Positions 1 to 7,841 of a stretch of DNA of 12,612 bases are shown one piece after another. Each line of letters opens with the position of its first letter. Position 1 is the stretch's first letter. The DNA comes from JAZLGI01 sp045616225. GTDB taxonomy: Bacteria; Spirochaetota; Spirochaetia; Sphaerochaetales; Sphaerochaetaceae. The translations under genes and the position numbers were made by a program. Location of the stretch: contig JAZLGI010000005.1 in NCBI GenBank assembly GCA_045616225.1, positions 1-12,612 on the forward strand. The letters are read 5' to 3'. Under the pieces are notes generated by a model. The model saw only the letters and a program-made list of their open reading frames with translations. It was not told where the DNA came from and ran no database searches.

Positions 1-494
1 CATCAAAACTTTCTTCAAAAATTGGAATTAATCCTTATGATATAGATGCTTTTGTTGGAAATATTCCCGGCTGTATAGGAGAAGTTTCAAAGCTTCTTCT
101 TTTGGTAGGAGCAATATTTCTTCTTGCAACCAAGGTTATAACCTGGCATATACCTGTTGCTTTTATTGGCACTTTCTCTTTATTTACATGGATTTTTGGC
201 GGAATTCCTTATGAAATGGGTCTTTTTACCGGCGAAATATTTTCTCCAATTCTAAGAGGTGGTGTCATTCTTGGAGCTTTCTACATGGCAACGGATATGG
301 TTACTTGTCCTATTACAAGAAAAGGAATGTTTATCTTTGGAGTAGGTTGCGGATTTTTCACCTTCCTTTTCAGAAGTTTTGGTTCTCTTCCGGAAGCTAC
401 ATCTGTGGCTATTCTCATGATGAACATGTTATCTCCTACAATAGATAAGTTTGTAAAACCAACATTGTTCGGAAGTAAGGAGGTAATAAAATAA
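1..494 (+). CDS. rnfD: Rnf electron transport complex subunit D (3' part)
   Basis: This is the C-terminal 163 codons of RnfD, read in frame from base 3; the 5' end lies outside the window. RnfD is an inner-membrane subunit that carries a covalently bound FMN and takes part in ion-coupled electron transfer between ferredoxin and NAD+. The visible part starts with the conserved loop GNIPGCIGEVS, then several hydrophobic helices, then the family block GGVILGAFYMATDMVTCP (canonical form ATDPVT) and the closing block PEATSVAILMMNMLSPTID. The FMN-acceptor SGAT-type motif is expected upstream and is not visible. The stop TAA shares its last A with the rnfG start (TAATG), so the two are probably translationally coupled. 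Family assignment is firm from the motifs and the neighbouring rnf genes. Confidence 0.93.
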   Translation, partial: SKLSSKIGINPYDIDAFVGNIPGCIGEVSKLLLLVGAIFLLATKVITWHIPVAFIGTFSLFTWIFGGIPYEMGLFTGEIFSPILRGGVILGAFYMATDMVTCPITRKGMFIFGVGCGFFTFLFRSFGSLPEATSVAILMMNMLSPTIDKFVKPTLFGSKEVIK

Positions 495-1054
495 TGAAAA
501 ACAATTACCTTAAAACTTCTTTGGTTCTTGGTTCTATTTGTGCTGTTTCTGCAATTTTACTTGCTTTGTTCAACATGATTACAAAACCTGTCATTGATGA
601 ATATGAATTAAATGCAAAACTTGCAGCAAGACAGGAAGTATCCTGTGGTTTAAAAGTAGAAGAAGAGATACCTGTTGTTGACAGCAACAATGTTCTGGCA
701 GTTTGTCCTCTCAGTGAAAACGGAAAAATCACCGGTTATGTTCTTGAGCTTAAAGACCATGGTTATGGCGGAGAAATAAATGTAACGGCAAGCTATGATG
801 TAAAAGGTAAGATTATGGCTGTTAAATTTGGTTCTAACTCAGAAACTCCTGGTGTTGGTAAAAGATATGAAGACAGTGACAAACTTGTAATGTTTGAAGG
901 AAAGGGAAGTGAAATAGATATTCCTGCAACTAAGAAAATACTTTCAACAGAAGAAACTGCACTTGTTACCGGCGCTACTGTTACCTTCCTTGGTATTTCA
1001 AGAGCTCTTAAAACCGGAAGTGAATATGTTAAAAACATTGAAGGAGGCCGTTAA
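494..1054 (+). CDS. rnfG: Rnf complex subunit G, FMN-binding
   Basis: RnfG (186 aa) is a periplasm-facing subunit anchored by one N-terminal helix (about residues 8-29), with an FMN_bind domain behind it. It normally carries FMN attached by a phosphoester bond to a threonine, added by the flavin transferase ApbE/Ftp. The domain shows the conserved ETPGVGKR (117-124) and the flavinylation site TGATVT (159-164), where T162 is the expected acceptor. The aspartate usually found three residues before the S/TGAT (Dxx[S/T]GAT) is alanine here (A156). A strong Shine-Dalgarno AAGGAGG at 477-483 supports the ATG at 494. It overlaps rnfD and rnfE by one base each (TAATG). Identity is well supported; the effect of the missing Asp is unknown. 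Confidence 0.95.
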   Translation: MKNNYLKTSLVLGSICAVSAILLALFNMITKPVIDEYELNAKLAARQEVSCGLKVEEEIPVVDSNNVLAVCPLSENGKITGYVLELKDHGYGGEINVTASYDVKGKIMAVKFGSNSETPGVGKRYEDSDKLVMFEGKGSEIDIPATKKILSTEETALVTGATVTFLGISRALKTGSEYVKNIEGGR

Positions 1055-1686
1055 TGTCAGAGAATAAACACATTCAGGAATTAACAAAAGGCATCTTCAA
1101 GGAAAACCCAACTTTTATCATTATGCTGGGTATGTGTCCAACCCTTGCAGTTACCACTCAGGTTTCAAACGCAATTGGTATGGGTGCCGGTGTATTGTTT
1201 GTCTTATTTTTCAGTAATATTTTTATTTCATTACTTAAGAACATTATTCCAAACAGTGTAAGAATTCCTTGTTATATTGTTGTAATAGCAGCATTTGTTA
1301 CAATTTTGGAAATGGTTTTCCATGCTTATTTTCCAAGTGTTTATAAGGCATTGGGCGTATATCTTCCGCTTATAGTTGTTAACTGTATCATTCTGGGAAG
1401 AGCAGAAGCTTTTGCAAACAAAAACACAGTTCTTGATTCTGCTTTGGATGCTATTGGAATGGGAATTGGTTTTACTCTTGCTTTGACTTTAATTGCAACA
1501 ATAAGAGAAGTCTTTGGAAACGGTACAATTACAATATTCAGTCTTGTTATTAAAGTACCTTTCTTTAATCAGTGGCCTTTCAGAGTTCTTACAATGCCGG
1601 CAGGAGCACTTCTTTTAATGGGTTATCTAAAAGCATTTTTCCAAAAACTTCAGAGTAAAAAAGAGTCAGAAAAGGAGGCAGAATAA
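1054..1686 (+). CDS. rnfE: Rnf complex subunit E
   Basis: RnfE (210 aa) is an integral membrane subunit with about six helices, homologous to NqrD. With RnfA it forms a pseudo-symmetric pair holding an intramembrane [2Fe-2S] cluster, two cysteines from each partner; that is known from Rnf/Nqr structures. The two expected cysteines are visible: C28 in LGMCPTLAV and C111 in VVNCIILGR. Other family blocks are KALGVYLPLI (98-107) and GMGIGFTLAL. The cytoplasmic C-terminal tail is charged (KKESEKEAE). AAGGAGG at 1041-1047, six bases before the ATG, fixes the start. Start and stop each overlap the neighbour by one base. Confidence 0.95.
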   Translation: MSENKHIQELTKGIFKENPTFIIMLGMCPTLAVTTQVSNAIGMGAGVLFVLFFSNIFISLLKNIIPNSVRIPCYIVVIAAFVTILEMVFHAYFPSVYKALGVYLPLIVVNCIILGRAEAFANKNTVLDSALDAIGMGIGFTLALTLIATIREVFGNGTITIFSLVIKVPFFNQWPFRVLTMPAGALLLMGYLKAFFQKLQSKKESEKEAE

Positions 1687-2279
1687 TGAGTTATATTGCT
1701 ATTATTCTTACTTATGTCTTCATCAGTAATTTTATTCTTGTACAGTTTATGGGACTATGTCCTTTTATTGGTGTTTCAAAAAATTCAGAAAGTGCTATTG
1801 GAATGGGTCTTGGTGTTACTTTTGTAACCGGAACAGCTTCTATAGTAACTTGGATAATCTACTATACTTTGCTTGTTCCTTTAAAGCTTGAATACCTAAA
1901 GACTGTAGCATTTATTCTTGTTATTGCTGCACTTGTTCAATTGGTTGAAATGGTAATTAGAAAGGTAAGTCCAAGTCTTTATAAGGCTCTTGGAATTTAT
2001 CTTCCTCTTATAACCACAAACTGTGCTGTTCTGGGAATTGCTATTATTAATATAGATAACGGTTATAATCTTTTAGAAGCATTTACCGCAGGTATTTCTG
2101 CAGGTCTTGGTTTTACCATGGCAATTATCATAATGAGCAACATCCGTGAAAAATTAGATACAAAACCTGTAAGAAAAGCTTTTAAAGGCGTACCAATTGC
2201 TTTTATTTCTGCAGGACTTATGGCTATGGCTTTTTTGGCTTTTGATAATAGTCTTTTAACTAATCTTCATTTGGCATAA
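1686..2279 (+). CDS. rnfA: Rnf complex subunit A
   Basis: RnfA (197 aa, usual length) is the NqrE-like membrane partner of RnfE. It carries the matching cysteines C25 in MGLCPFIGV and C113 in TTNCAVLGI, so all four ligands of the RnfA/RnfE [2Fe-2S] cluster are present in this window. KALGIYLPLI (100-109) mirrors the same block in RnfE, as expected of this inverted-topology pair. AAGGAGG at 1672-1678 lies seven bases before the ATG. The gene order D-G-E-A-B is that of clostridial-type Rnf clusters (CDGEAB), not the enterobacterial rsxABCDGE order. Confidence 0.95.
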   Translation: MSYIAIILTYVFISNFILVQFMGLCPFIGVSKNSESAIGMGLGVTFVTGTASIVTWIIYYTLLVPLKLEYLKTVAFILVIAALVQLVEMVIRKVSPSLYKALGIYLPLITTNCAVLGIAIINIDNGYNLLEAFTAGISAGLGFTMAIIIMSNIREKLDTKPVRKAFKGVPIAFISAGLMAMAFLAFDNSLLTNLHLA

Positions 2280-2291
2280 GGAGTTAGATAA

Positions 2292-3092
2292 ATGATTTCT
2301 GTATTATATGCATTTTTAATCATTGCTGCATTAGGAGCACTCCTTGGTTTGGGACTTTCTATAGCAGATAAAAAACTCTCAATAGAAAAAGATGAAAAAC
2401 TTGCTGCCCTTGAAGAATCTATGCCTGGTGCAAACTGTGGTGGATGCGGTTTTGCAGGTTGTTCTGCCTATGCAAAAGCCGTTTTTGAAGGAACTTCTTT
2501 ACCTGGTCTTTGTAATCCAGGAGGACAAAAACTTGTAGACAAGATGTGTTCAATTATGGGTATAGAATCACAACAAGTTCAAAAACAAGTAGCCTTTGTT
2601 TTCTGTAAAGGCAATTGTGACAGTTCAAAAAAGGATTATAAATACTACGGTGTTAATGACTGTAATGCTGCTGCAATGCTTTTTGGAGGAGATAATCTTT
2701 GTAAAGAAGGTTGTTTGCATCTTGGTTCATGTATTAATGTTTGCGACCAAAATGCAATTTCAAAGGACAATGAGGGCAACATTATTGTAGCTCCTGAAAA
2801 GTGTATAGGTTGTGGAAAATGTGTAAAAGTATGTCCAAAGGGTGTAATTAAACTTATCCCTGCTTCACAATCTTATGCTGTTGCATGTAACAGTCATAAA
2901 AAAGGACCTGAAGTTAAAGTTGCATGTGATAAAGGTTGTATAGGATGTAAAATCTGTGAAGTAAAATTTCCTGAAGCTAATATCAAAGTAGATAATTTCC
3001 TTGCCGTTGCAGGAGAATGTTCTGATATTTCAAAACAGGAAGAAGCAGCTAATGCATGTCCTAGAAAGATTATAGTTAAGGTTAATAAGTGA
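2292..3092 (+). CDS. rnfB: Rnf complex subunit B, Fe-S electron carrier with a reduced C-terminal ferredoxin domain
   Basis: RnfB (266 aa) is the cytoplasm-facing Fe-S subunit thought to accept electrons from ferredoxin. In order: an N-terminal membrane helix (about 2-24), a CxxCx4C...C cluster domain (C49, C52, C57, C74), a Cys set at C105/C109/C124, and a ferredoxin-like domain with C137, C141, C147, C151 and C171, C174, C177, C181. A second ferredoxin-like domain follows with C216, C219, C222, then F226 where Cys is expected before Pro, then C243 and C256. By the standard 2[4Fe-4S] ligand rule, one cluster of that last domain (C216, C219, C222, C256) is intact and the other has lost three of four ligands. 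AAGGAG at 2278-2283, overlapping the rnfA stop, is the ribosome site. The TGA stop overlaps the next GTG start. Confidence 0.95.
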   Translation: MISVLYAFLIIAALGALLGLGLSIADKKLSIEKDEKLAALEESMPGANCGGCGFAGCSAYAKAVFEGTSLPGLCNPGGQKLVDKMCSIMGIESQQVQKQVAFVFCKGNCDSSKKDYKYYGVNDCNAAAMLFGGDNLCKEGCLHLGSCINVCDQNAISKDNEGNIIVAPEKCIGCGKCVKVCPKGVIKLIPASQSYAVACNSHKKGPEVKVACDKGCIGCKICEVKFPEANIKVDNFLAVAGECSDISKQEEAANACPRKIIVKVNK

Positions 3093-4843
3093 AATATATT
3101 TTGGGTGCATACAGTCAACTGCCTTTTGGTAGTGACGAAAATGCAATGGAGACAGTTTTAATTAATACTCTAAAACCTCTTTTGACTTCGTTGTATTCAG
3201 ACAATTCTAGAAAGATGGTACTTTATCTTTCTATATGTGAATATGAGTTTTTGGAACAAAAGCACCCGGAAATTAATATGCTCATTTATGACCTTTGCAA
3301 GAAAAGTCAGTTGGAGCTTCTTGCAGGGTCTTACTATGATGCCATGTTACCTATGATTCCTACACATGAGAGGGCATCTCAGATAGAAAAATCAATAACT
3401 TACTTAAGAAAGAGATTTGGCAAAAAACCAAAAGGAATGTGGTGCCAGAATGAGTATTTTTCACCTTCTGTACTTTCAATACTTGAGATGTGCGGATTGG
3501 ACTATCTCTTTATTTCTTCTTATTGTCAAACTTTGAACTCTGTTATTTACACTAAACCTTTCATGATGAATGAGATGGGCAAAAAATCTTTGATAATACC
3601 TTTTGATGATAAATTTTCAAAAGAAATTTCAGAATTTAAACAAACAAAATCTTCAGAAGAAAAACTATTAAGTTCTATTAAGAAACTGTGTTCTTCATGC
3701 AAAGATACCATTGAAACAATAATGATTTCATTGGATCAGATTATTTCTTTGGAAAAACCGGAAGAAGTATTTAACACAATATCCAAAGATTTAAATTGTG
3801 AAAGCATTCTTCCTTCTTCTTATTTTGCAGACAATAAAATCACAAAGAATTCATATTTTCCTTGGGGTATATACGGCAGGGATTTTGATTTAGGCAAAAA
3901 GACTTCAATCAATCAGATTATTATAGAAAATCCTTTGCTTAACAGGTATTACCAAGCATTAAGTTTCTTCAAAGACTATACAAAGAATCTTAAAAACAAT
4001 TTTGAAAAAACAAAATTAAAGAATTGTTTTCTTAAGGCAAATTCTACTACCTTGTTTTTATCGGACTCTTTTAGATTTACGAATGTGAGAAATTATGCAA
4101 ATAAGTGTCTCTGTGAAATAGAAAATACACTTCTACAGGAGAATGAGTTTCCTTCTTTGATAGATCTCTCCGGTGATGGTTACTATCATTGCATTGCAAG
4201 TTCTAAGAACTCAATTGCATATATAAACCCTAAAGGAGCAACAATTAGCAGATTCTTAGTTAACAATTGTTATTGGGATTTAATGAACCATAATGGCAAT
4301 TGTATGTTTGCAGATTCCTTCCATAACATTATTACTTCCAAGAAGCTTTCATTGGCAAACAGAAATTTTGAGATTTCATCTTTAGATAAAAGAAGAATGG
4401 ATTTTTTTGCCACTACAGGATTTATAGATTTGGATAACAATTCTGTTAACCTTATAAAGAGATTTAAGTTCAGACAGAATACTACAGTTTTGGAAGTAGA
4501 GTTTGAGAATAATTCAAATAAAGAACTGGATAAATATTTGTATGAAAATACAATTTGTCTTTATCTTACAGAAGACAGCCCTCTGGTTAATACAGAAGCA
4601 GATGGTGTTTCCGTTTTTTCAATTGAAGATAAAAACCTTCCTTTTAAACTGGAATTTTCTTTCAGTGACAATGTAATAGTGGAATCAAAACATGTATTTC
4701 ATAATACAAACAACTATCTTGGAGATAAAAAGAATTATCAGTATACTCAGATATGTATTAAAAAGAAGCTTTCATTAAAGCCTTCCCAAGAAGACCATTT
4801 GTCTATGGCTATGAAGATTGAAAAGCGAAAGGAGAGAAAATGA
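3089..4843 (+). CDS. GH57 / 4-alpha-glucanotransferase-like protein, possibly catalytically inactive
   Basis: This 584-aa protein starts at GTG in a 4-base GTGA overlap with rnfB. The N-terminal 220 residues resemble the GH57 barrel: an opening strand YILGAYSQLPFG (in place of the usual HxHQP), LELLAGSYYDAMLPMIP (75-91) matching the family's GQLEIxxxGxYEPxLxxIP, and KGMWCQNEYFSP (115-126) matching the nucleophile segment GVWLxERVWxP. Family glucanotransferases act on alpha-1,4-glucans by a retaining mechanism using that Glu and a distal Asp. By eye, N121 occupies the Glu position with E122 next to it; D216 in MISLDQI may match the acid/base Asp. The rest is beta-rich, like the C-terminal domains of GH57 glucanotransferases, but poorly conserved. 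No signal peptide, so cytoplasmic. It may be a pseudoenzyme or an enzyme with a shifted active site. Its position between rnfB and prfB does not explain its role. Confidence 0.6.
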   Translation: MKYILGAYSQLPFGSDENAMETVLINTLKPLLTSLYSDNSRKMVLYLSICEYEFLEQKHPEINMLIYDLCKKSQLELLAGSYYDAMLPMIPTHERASQIEKSITYLRKRFGKKPKGMWCQNEYFSPSVLSILEMCGLDYLFISSYCQTLNSVIYTKPFMMNEMGKKSLIIPFDDKFSKEISEFKQTKSSEEKLLSSIKKLCSSCKDTIETIMISLDQIISLEKPEEVFNTISKDLNCESILPSSYFADNKITKNSYFPWGIYGRDFDLGKKTSINQIIIENPLLNRYYQALSFFKDYTKNLKNNFEKTKLKNCFLKANSTTLFLSDSFRFTNVRNYANKCLCEIENTLLQENEFPSLIDLSGDGYYHCIASSKNSIAYINPKGATISRFLVNNCYWDLMNHNGNCMFADSFHNIITSKKLSLANRNFEISSLDKRRMDFFATTGFIDLDNNSVNLIKRFKFRQNTTVLEVEFENNSNKELDKYLYENTICLYLTEDSPLVNTEADGVSVFSIEDKNLPFKLEFSFSDNVIVESKHVFHNTNNYLGDKKNYQYTQICIKKKLSLKPSQEDHLSMAMKIEKRKERK

Positions 4844-5944
4844 TACTAGAAAACAGATCATTACTTGAACAAATCAAGGAAGAGTCCCGGGCAATTTGGA
4901 GGGGACTTTGACCCGGAAGGGCAGAAAGAAAGATTAAAAGAACTTGAAGCAAAAACAAATGAACCTTCATTTTGGGGCGATAAAAAAACAGCAGACAGTG
5001 TTTTTGCAGAAATAAACCAAATTAAAGATATAATTAACCCGTTTGAACAGCTTTTACAGGATGTTCAGGATACATTTGACCTTCTTGAATTGTATGAAGA
5101 AGAGGATGATAACAATCTTGATTACGCTAAGGAAATAGATGAAAAGATTCTTGAGTTGGAATCTGAATACAGACCTTTGAAAATGAAAACCCTTCTCAAC
5201 GGAAAGTATGACAAGGGAGATTTATATCTTACAATTCACGCAGGTGCCGGTGGTACAGAAGCATGTGACTGGACAAGTATGCTTTTGAGAATGTATCTAA
5301 GATGGTGTGAAAGACATAAATTCAAAACAGAAATTCTTGATATTCTTGAAGATGAAGGCGGATACAAAAGCGTTACAATTCAAGTATCAGGCCCTTATGC
5401 CTTTGGATATTTAAAAGGTGAAGCAGGTGTTCACAGACTTGTAAGAATTTCTCCTTTTGATTCAAATGCAAGAAGACACACAAGTTTTTCATCTGTTTAT
5501 GCTTCTCCTGTTGTAGATGACAATATAGATATAGAGATAAAGGCAGAAGATATAAGAATAGATACTTATAGAGCCGGTGGAGCAGGCGGACAACATGTTA
5601 ATAAAACAGATTCTGCTGTAAGAATAACACATTTCCCAACAGGTATTGTTGTTCAGTGTCAGAATGAAAGAAGCCAAATTCAAAACAAAGAAAACTGTTT
5701 TAAGATGCTTAGAAGCCGTCTTTATGACTACTACAGTGCAAAGCTTGCAGAGGAACATGCAGCAGATGCAATAGAGAAAAAAGATATCTCATGGGGTTCT
5801 CAAATAAGAAGCTATGTATTCCAACCTTATACTATGGTAAAAGATGCAAGAACCGGTGAACAGACCGGAAATATACAAGCTGTAATGGATGGAGACTTAG
5901 ACAACTTCATAGAATCATATTTGAGGTGGAATCAGGAAAACTGA
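4840..5944 (+). CDS. prfB: Peptide chain release factor 2, made by programmed +1 frameshift
   Basis: RF2 ends translation at UGA and UAA. The coding sequence is join(4840..4908, 4910..5944), 367 aa. The zero frame begins at ATG 4840 (ATGA overlap with the preceding gene; GGAG at 4831-4834) and runs 23 codons to CTT then TGA (4909-4911). Skipping T4909 moves into the frame starting with GAC at 4910. In the fused product SPF, the stop-codon recognition tripeptide, falls at 204-206 and GGQ, the hydrolysis motif, at 249-251, each within one residue of E. coli RF2 (365 aa). The 23-residue zero-frame segment ends in WRGL, like the segment before the E. coli shift site. A call starting at TTG 4865 would give a wrong N-terminus. 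Expression is self-regulated: low RF2 makes ribosomes pause at UGA and shift. The stop overlaps the next start (TGATG). Confidence 0.97.
4898..4912 (+). promoter_or_regulatory. RF2 programmed +1 frameshift site
   Basis: An internal Shine-Dalgarno-like GGAGG (4898-4902) stands three bases before the slippery codon CTT (4906-4908), followed by the poor terminator TGA with a following C (4909-4912). This is the arrangement known from bacterial prfB genes, where the SD/anti-SD pairing at about three bases' distance pushes the ribosome +1. The coding frame before it opens at 4840 and the frame after it runs to 5944 without a stop. Confidence 0.95.
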
Positions 5945-6984
5945 TGAAAAAACTTCTCGCTTTTGTTTTACTTGCATTTCTTACTCTATCTGTATTTGCT
6001 ATTGAAAAAACAAAAGTGTGTATCTGTCCGTATAATGAAGATATAAATGCATTTATCTCTGAATGTCCTGATTTTGAAATTGTAAAATCATCTTCAGGAT
6101 ATACATTGGATTTGTTAAAGGAAAAAGATGAAAAAGTTTTTTCTCTCATTAAAGAAGAAACAGAAGCTTCATATATTTTAATTCCTGAAAAATTTGAAAG
6201 AGAAGGATTAAATTTCAAGAGAATTTACCTATATGATTTTTCAAAAAATGAAATGAATCTTCTTAATACAGAAATTTCCCAAATGGAAACATCTTTTTCC
6301 TTTGAATCTTTATTACCTGTATTAAAAAACATTTGCAAAAAAGAATACGGATTACTCAAAATCAAAGATTTGGATACAGGAATAACTTTAAAACTTGACG
6401 GTTTAACTGTGGTTCCTGTTAACGGTTATATTTTAGCTGAGCCTGGAAAACACAATGTTTCTTTTTCAAACTTTTCAGCTTCTGAAAAAACAGAGCAAAT
6501 AGAAATTATTCCGTGGCAGACAGTTGATATTCAATTAGAACTGTCTGAAAAAGAATTCAGTAATCTCACAGTAAAAAGTAATATTAAAGCAGATGTTGTA
6601 AAAGACAGTATTGTTTTGGGAAAAACTCCGTTCTTATTGGATACATATACAGTTCCTACCATATTAAGGTTAAAAGCACCCGGTTATGCAGACTCGTTAG
6701 TTGCTTTGGAAAAAGAAACAAAAGAAGTTTTTGTTGAAATGAGGCCTGAGTGGATGCAGGACGGTGACATTTATAAAAAAGCAAAAGATGATTTCTATCT
6801 TGCTTTTGCAAGAAGTATTTTAATTTACGGTGCAAAAGTAATCTTCCAATCTCTTGATACAATGTATCCAAAAGTTTCTGAGATTGGAACTAATTTTACT
6901 ACTGTTGCAATGACTGTTTCTATTGGTGATCTTATCTATGATTTAATAAATTACAGTAGATATGCTCATTACATAAGTCCTTAA
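5944..6984 (+). CDS. Exported protein with two PEGA-like segments, function unknown
   Basis: A 346-aa protein beginning with a clear signal peptide: MKK, then a hydrophobic run (4-18) ending SVFA, with probable cleavage after A19, so periplasmic or surface-linked. I chose ATG 5944, which overlaps the prfB stop as TGATG and has AGGA at 5934-5937; an in-frame GTG at 5926 would put extra residues before the signal peptide. Residues about 137-200 and 206-266 look like two PEGA-type beta domains; the second has the hallmark LGKTPFLLDTY and LRLKAPGYADSL. PEGA domains are common in spirochaete and other envelope proteins and are thought to bind surface polymers or proteins. The C-terminal 65 residues are mixed hydrophobic and end in an aromatic-rich tail (YSRYAHYISP). 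No catalytic motif seen. Its place between prfB and ftsY gives no direct clue to function. Confidence 0.75.
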   Translation: MKKLLAFVLLAFLTLSVFAIEKTKVCICPYNEDINAFISECPDFEIVKSSSGYTLDLLKEKDEKVFSLIKEETEASYILIPEKFEREGLNFKRIYLYDFSKNEMNLLNTEISQMETSFSFESLLPVLKNICKKEYGLLKIKDLDTGITLKLDGLTVVPVNGYILAEPGKHNVSFSNFSASEKTEQIEIIPWQTVDIQLELSEKEFSNLTVKSNIKADVVKDSIVLGKTPFLLDTYTVPTILRLKAPGYADSLVALEKETKEVFVEMRPEWMQDGDIYKKAKDDFYLAFARSILIYGAKVIFQSLDTMYPKVSEIGTNFTTVAMTVSIGDLIYDLINYSRYAHYISP

Positions 6985-6995
6985 GGGAGAATAAG

Positions 6996-7841
6996 ATGAA
7001 ATCTGCATTTGGTTCAAAATTGGCAGCTTTATTTAAAATCAAAAAAGGTTTAGATGAACAATTTTTTGAAAATCTTGAAGATACTCTTATAGAAGGTGAC
7101 TTTGGTGCTAAAAATTCCATGCTTATTAGTGATGAAGTGCATGATAGAAAACCAAAATCAGAAGAAGAGTTCTTAGGCATTATTAGAAGTATTCTTTCAG
7201 ATAAAGTAAGTGAGGTTAAATTAGAACCTCCAAAAGATGAACTTTCTGTTTATATGGTTCTTGGTGTTAACGGTGTAGGAAAAACAACAAGTATTGCAAA
7301 ACTTGCAAATCTTTATAAAAACAAAGGTTACAGTGTTGTTTTGGCTGCTTCAGATACTTTTAGAGCTGCAGCTATTGACCAGTTGGAACTTCATTCTCAG
7401 AGAACAGGTTGCAGAATTGTAAGACAGGAAAACGGTTCTGACCCTGGAGCTGTAGTATTTGATGCAATTGCAAGCGCACAGGCAAAAGGAGATAATCTTA
7501 TTCTCTGTGATACTGCAGGAAGAATGCATAACAAAGAGAATCTTGTTAGAGAGCTTCAGAAAATAGACAAGATTGTAAAAGCAAAAATTAAGCCGGAAAA
7601 CTATAAAAAGATTATGGTAATTGATGCAACAACAGGACAAAACGCAGTAAGTCAGGCTCAAGTGTTCAATGATTCTGTTGGAATAGATGCACTTATCATT
7701 ACAAAATATGATTCACAGGCAAAGGCCGGAAGCCTTGTTCAGATTGGAATTCCGGTAGCTTATGTAGGAACCGGTGAACATTACGAAGATATTCATGAAT
7801 TCTCAAAAGAAGAGTATCTTTCAAACTTGGCAGGATTATGA
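6996..7841 (+). CDS. ftsY: Signal recognition particle receptor GTPase FtsY
   Basis: FtsY (281 aa) docks SRP-bound ribosomes at the membrane through a paired GTPase with Ffh. It starts directly with a short N helical domain (about 1-80) and lacks the acidic A domain of E. coli FtsY, as in many bacteria. GTPase motifs are in order: G1 GVNGVGKTT (90-98), DTFRAAA (120-126), G3 DTAGR (172-176), G4 TKYD (236-239), and a closing GTGE (258-261). The SRP-GTPase block normally DGTAKGG reads DSQAKAG (239-245), an unusual change. AGGGAG at 6984-6989 sits six bases before the ATG; the gap to the upstream gene is 11 bases. The stop overlaps the next gene as ATGA. FtsY is chosen over Ffh because there is no methionine-rich M domain. 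Confidence 0.93.
   Translation: MKSAFGSKLAALFKIKKGLDEQFFENLEDTLIEGDFGAKNSMLISDEVHDRKPKSEEEFLGIIRSILSDKVSEVKLEPPKDELSVYMVLGVNGVGKTTSIAKLANLYKNKGYSVVLAASDTFRAAAIDQLELHSQRTGCRIVRQENGSDPGAVVFDAIASAQAKGDNLILCDTAGRMHNKENLVRELQKIDKIVKAKIKPENYKKIMVIDATTGQNAVSQAQVFNDSVGIDALIITKYDSQAKAGSLVQIGIPVAYVGTGEHYEDIHEFSKEEYLSNLAGL

Noticed and set aside
2596..2790. Open frame inside rnfB on the + strand
   Set aside because: A shadow of the Cys-rich rnfB coding sequence in another frame, with no ribosome site and no recognisable content.
4865..4909. TTG start for RF2 at 4865
   Set aside because: It ignores the frameshift site and gives a glycine/lysine-rich N-terminus unlike RF2.
5489..5758. Antisense open frame across prfB
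   Set aside because: Low-complexity shadow of conserved RF2 sequence; no start signal of its own. The other minus-strand frames in the window were rejected for the same reason.
5926..5943. Upstream in-frame GTG start for the PEGA-like protein
   Set aside because: It adds six residues before a clean signal peptide; ATG 5944 has AGGA at a good distance and the TGATG overlap common in this window.
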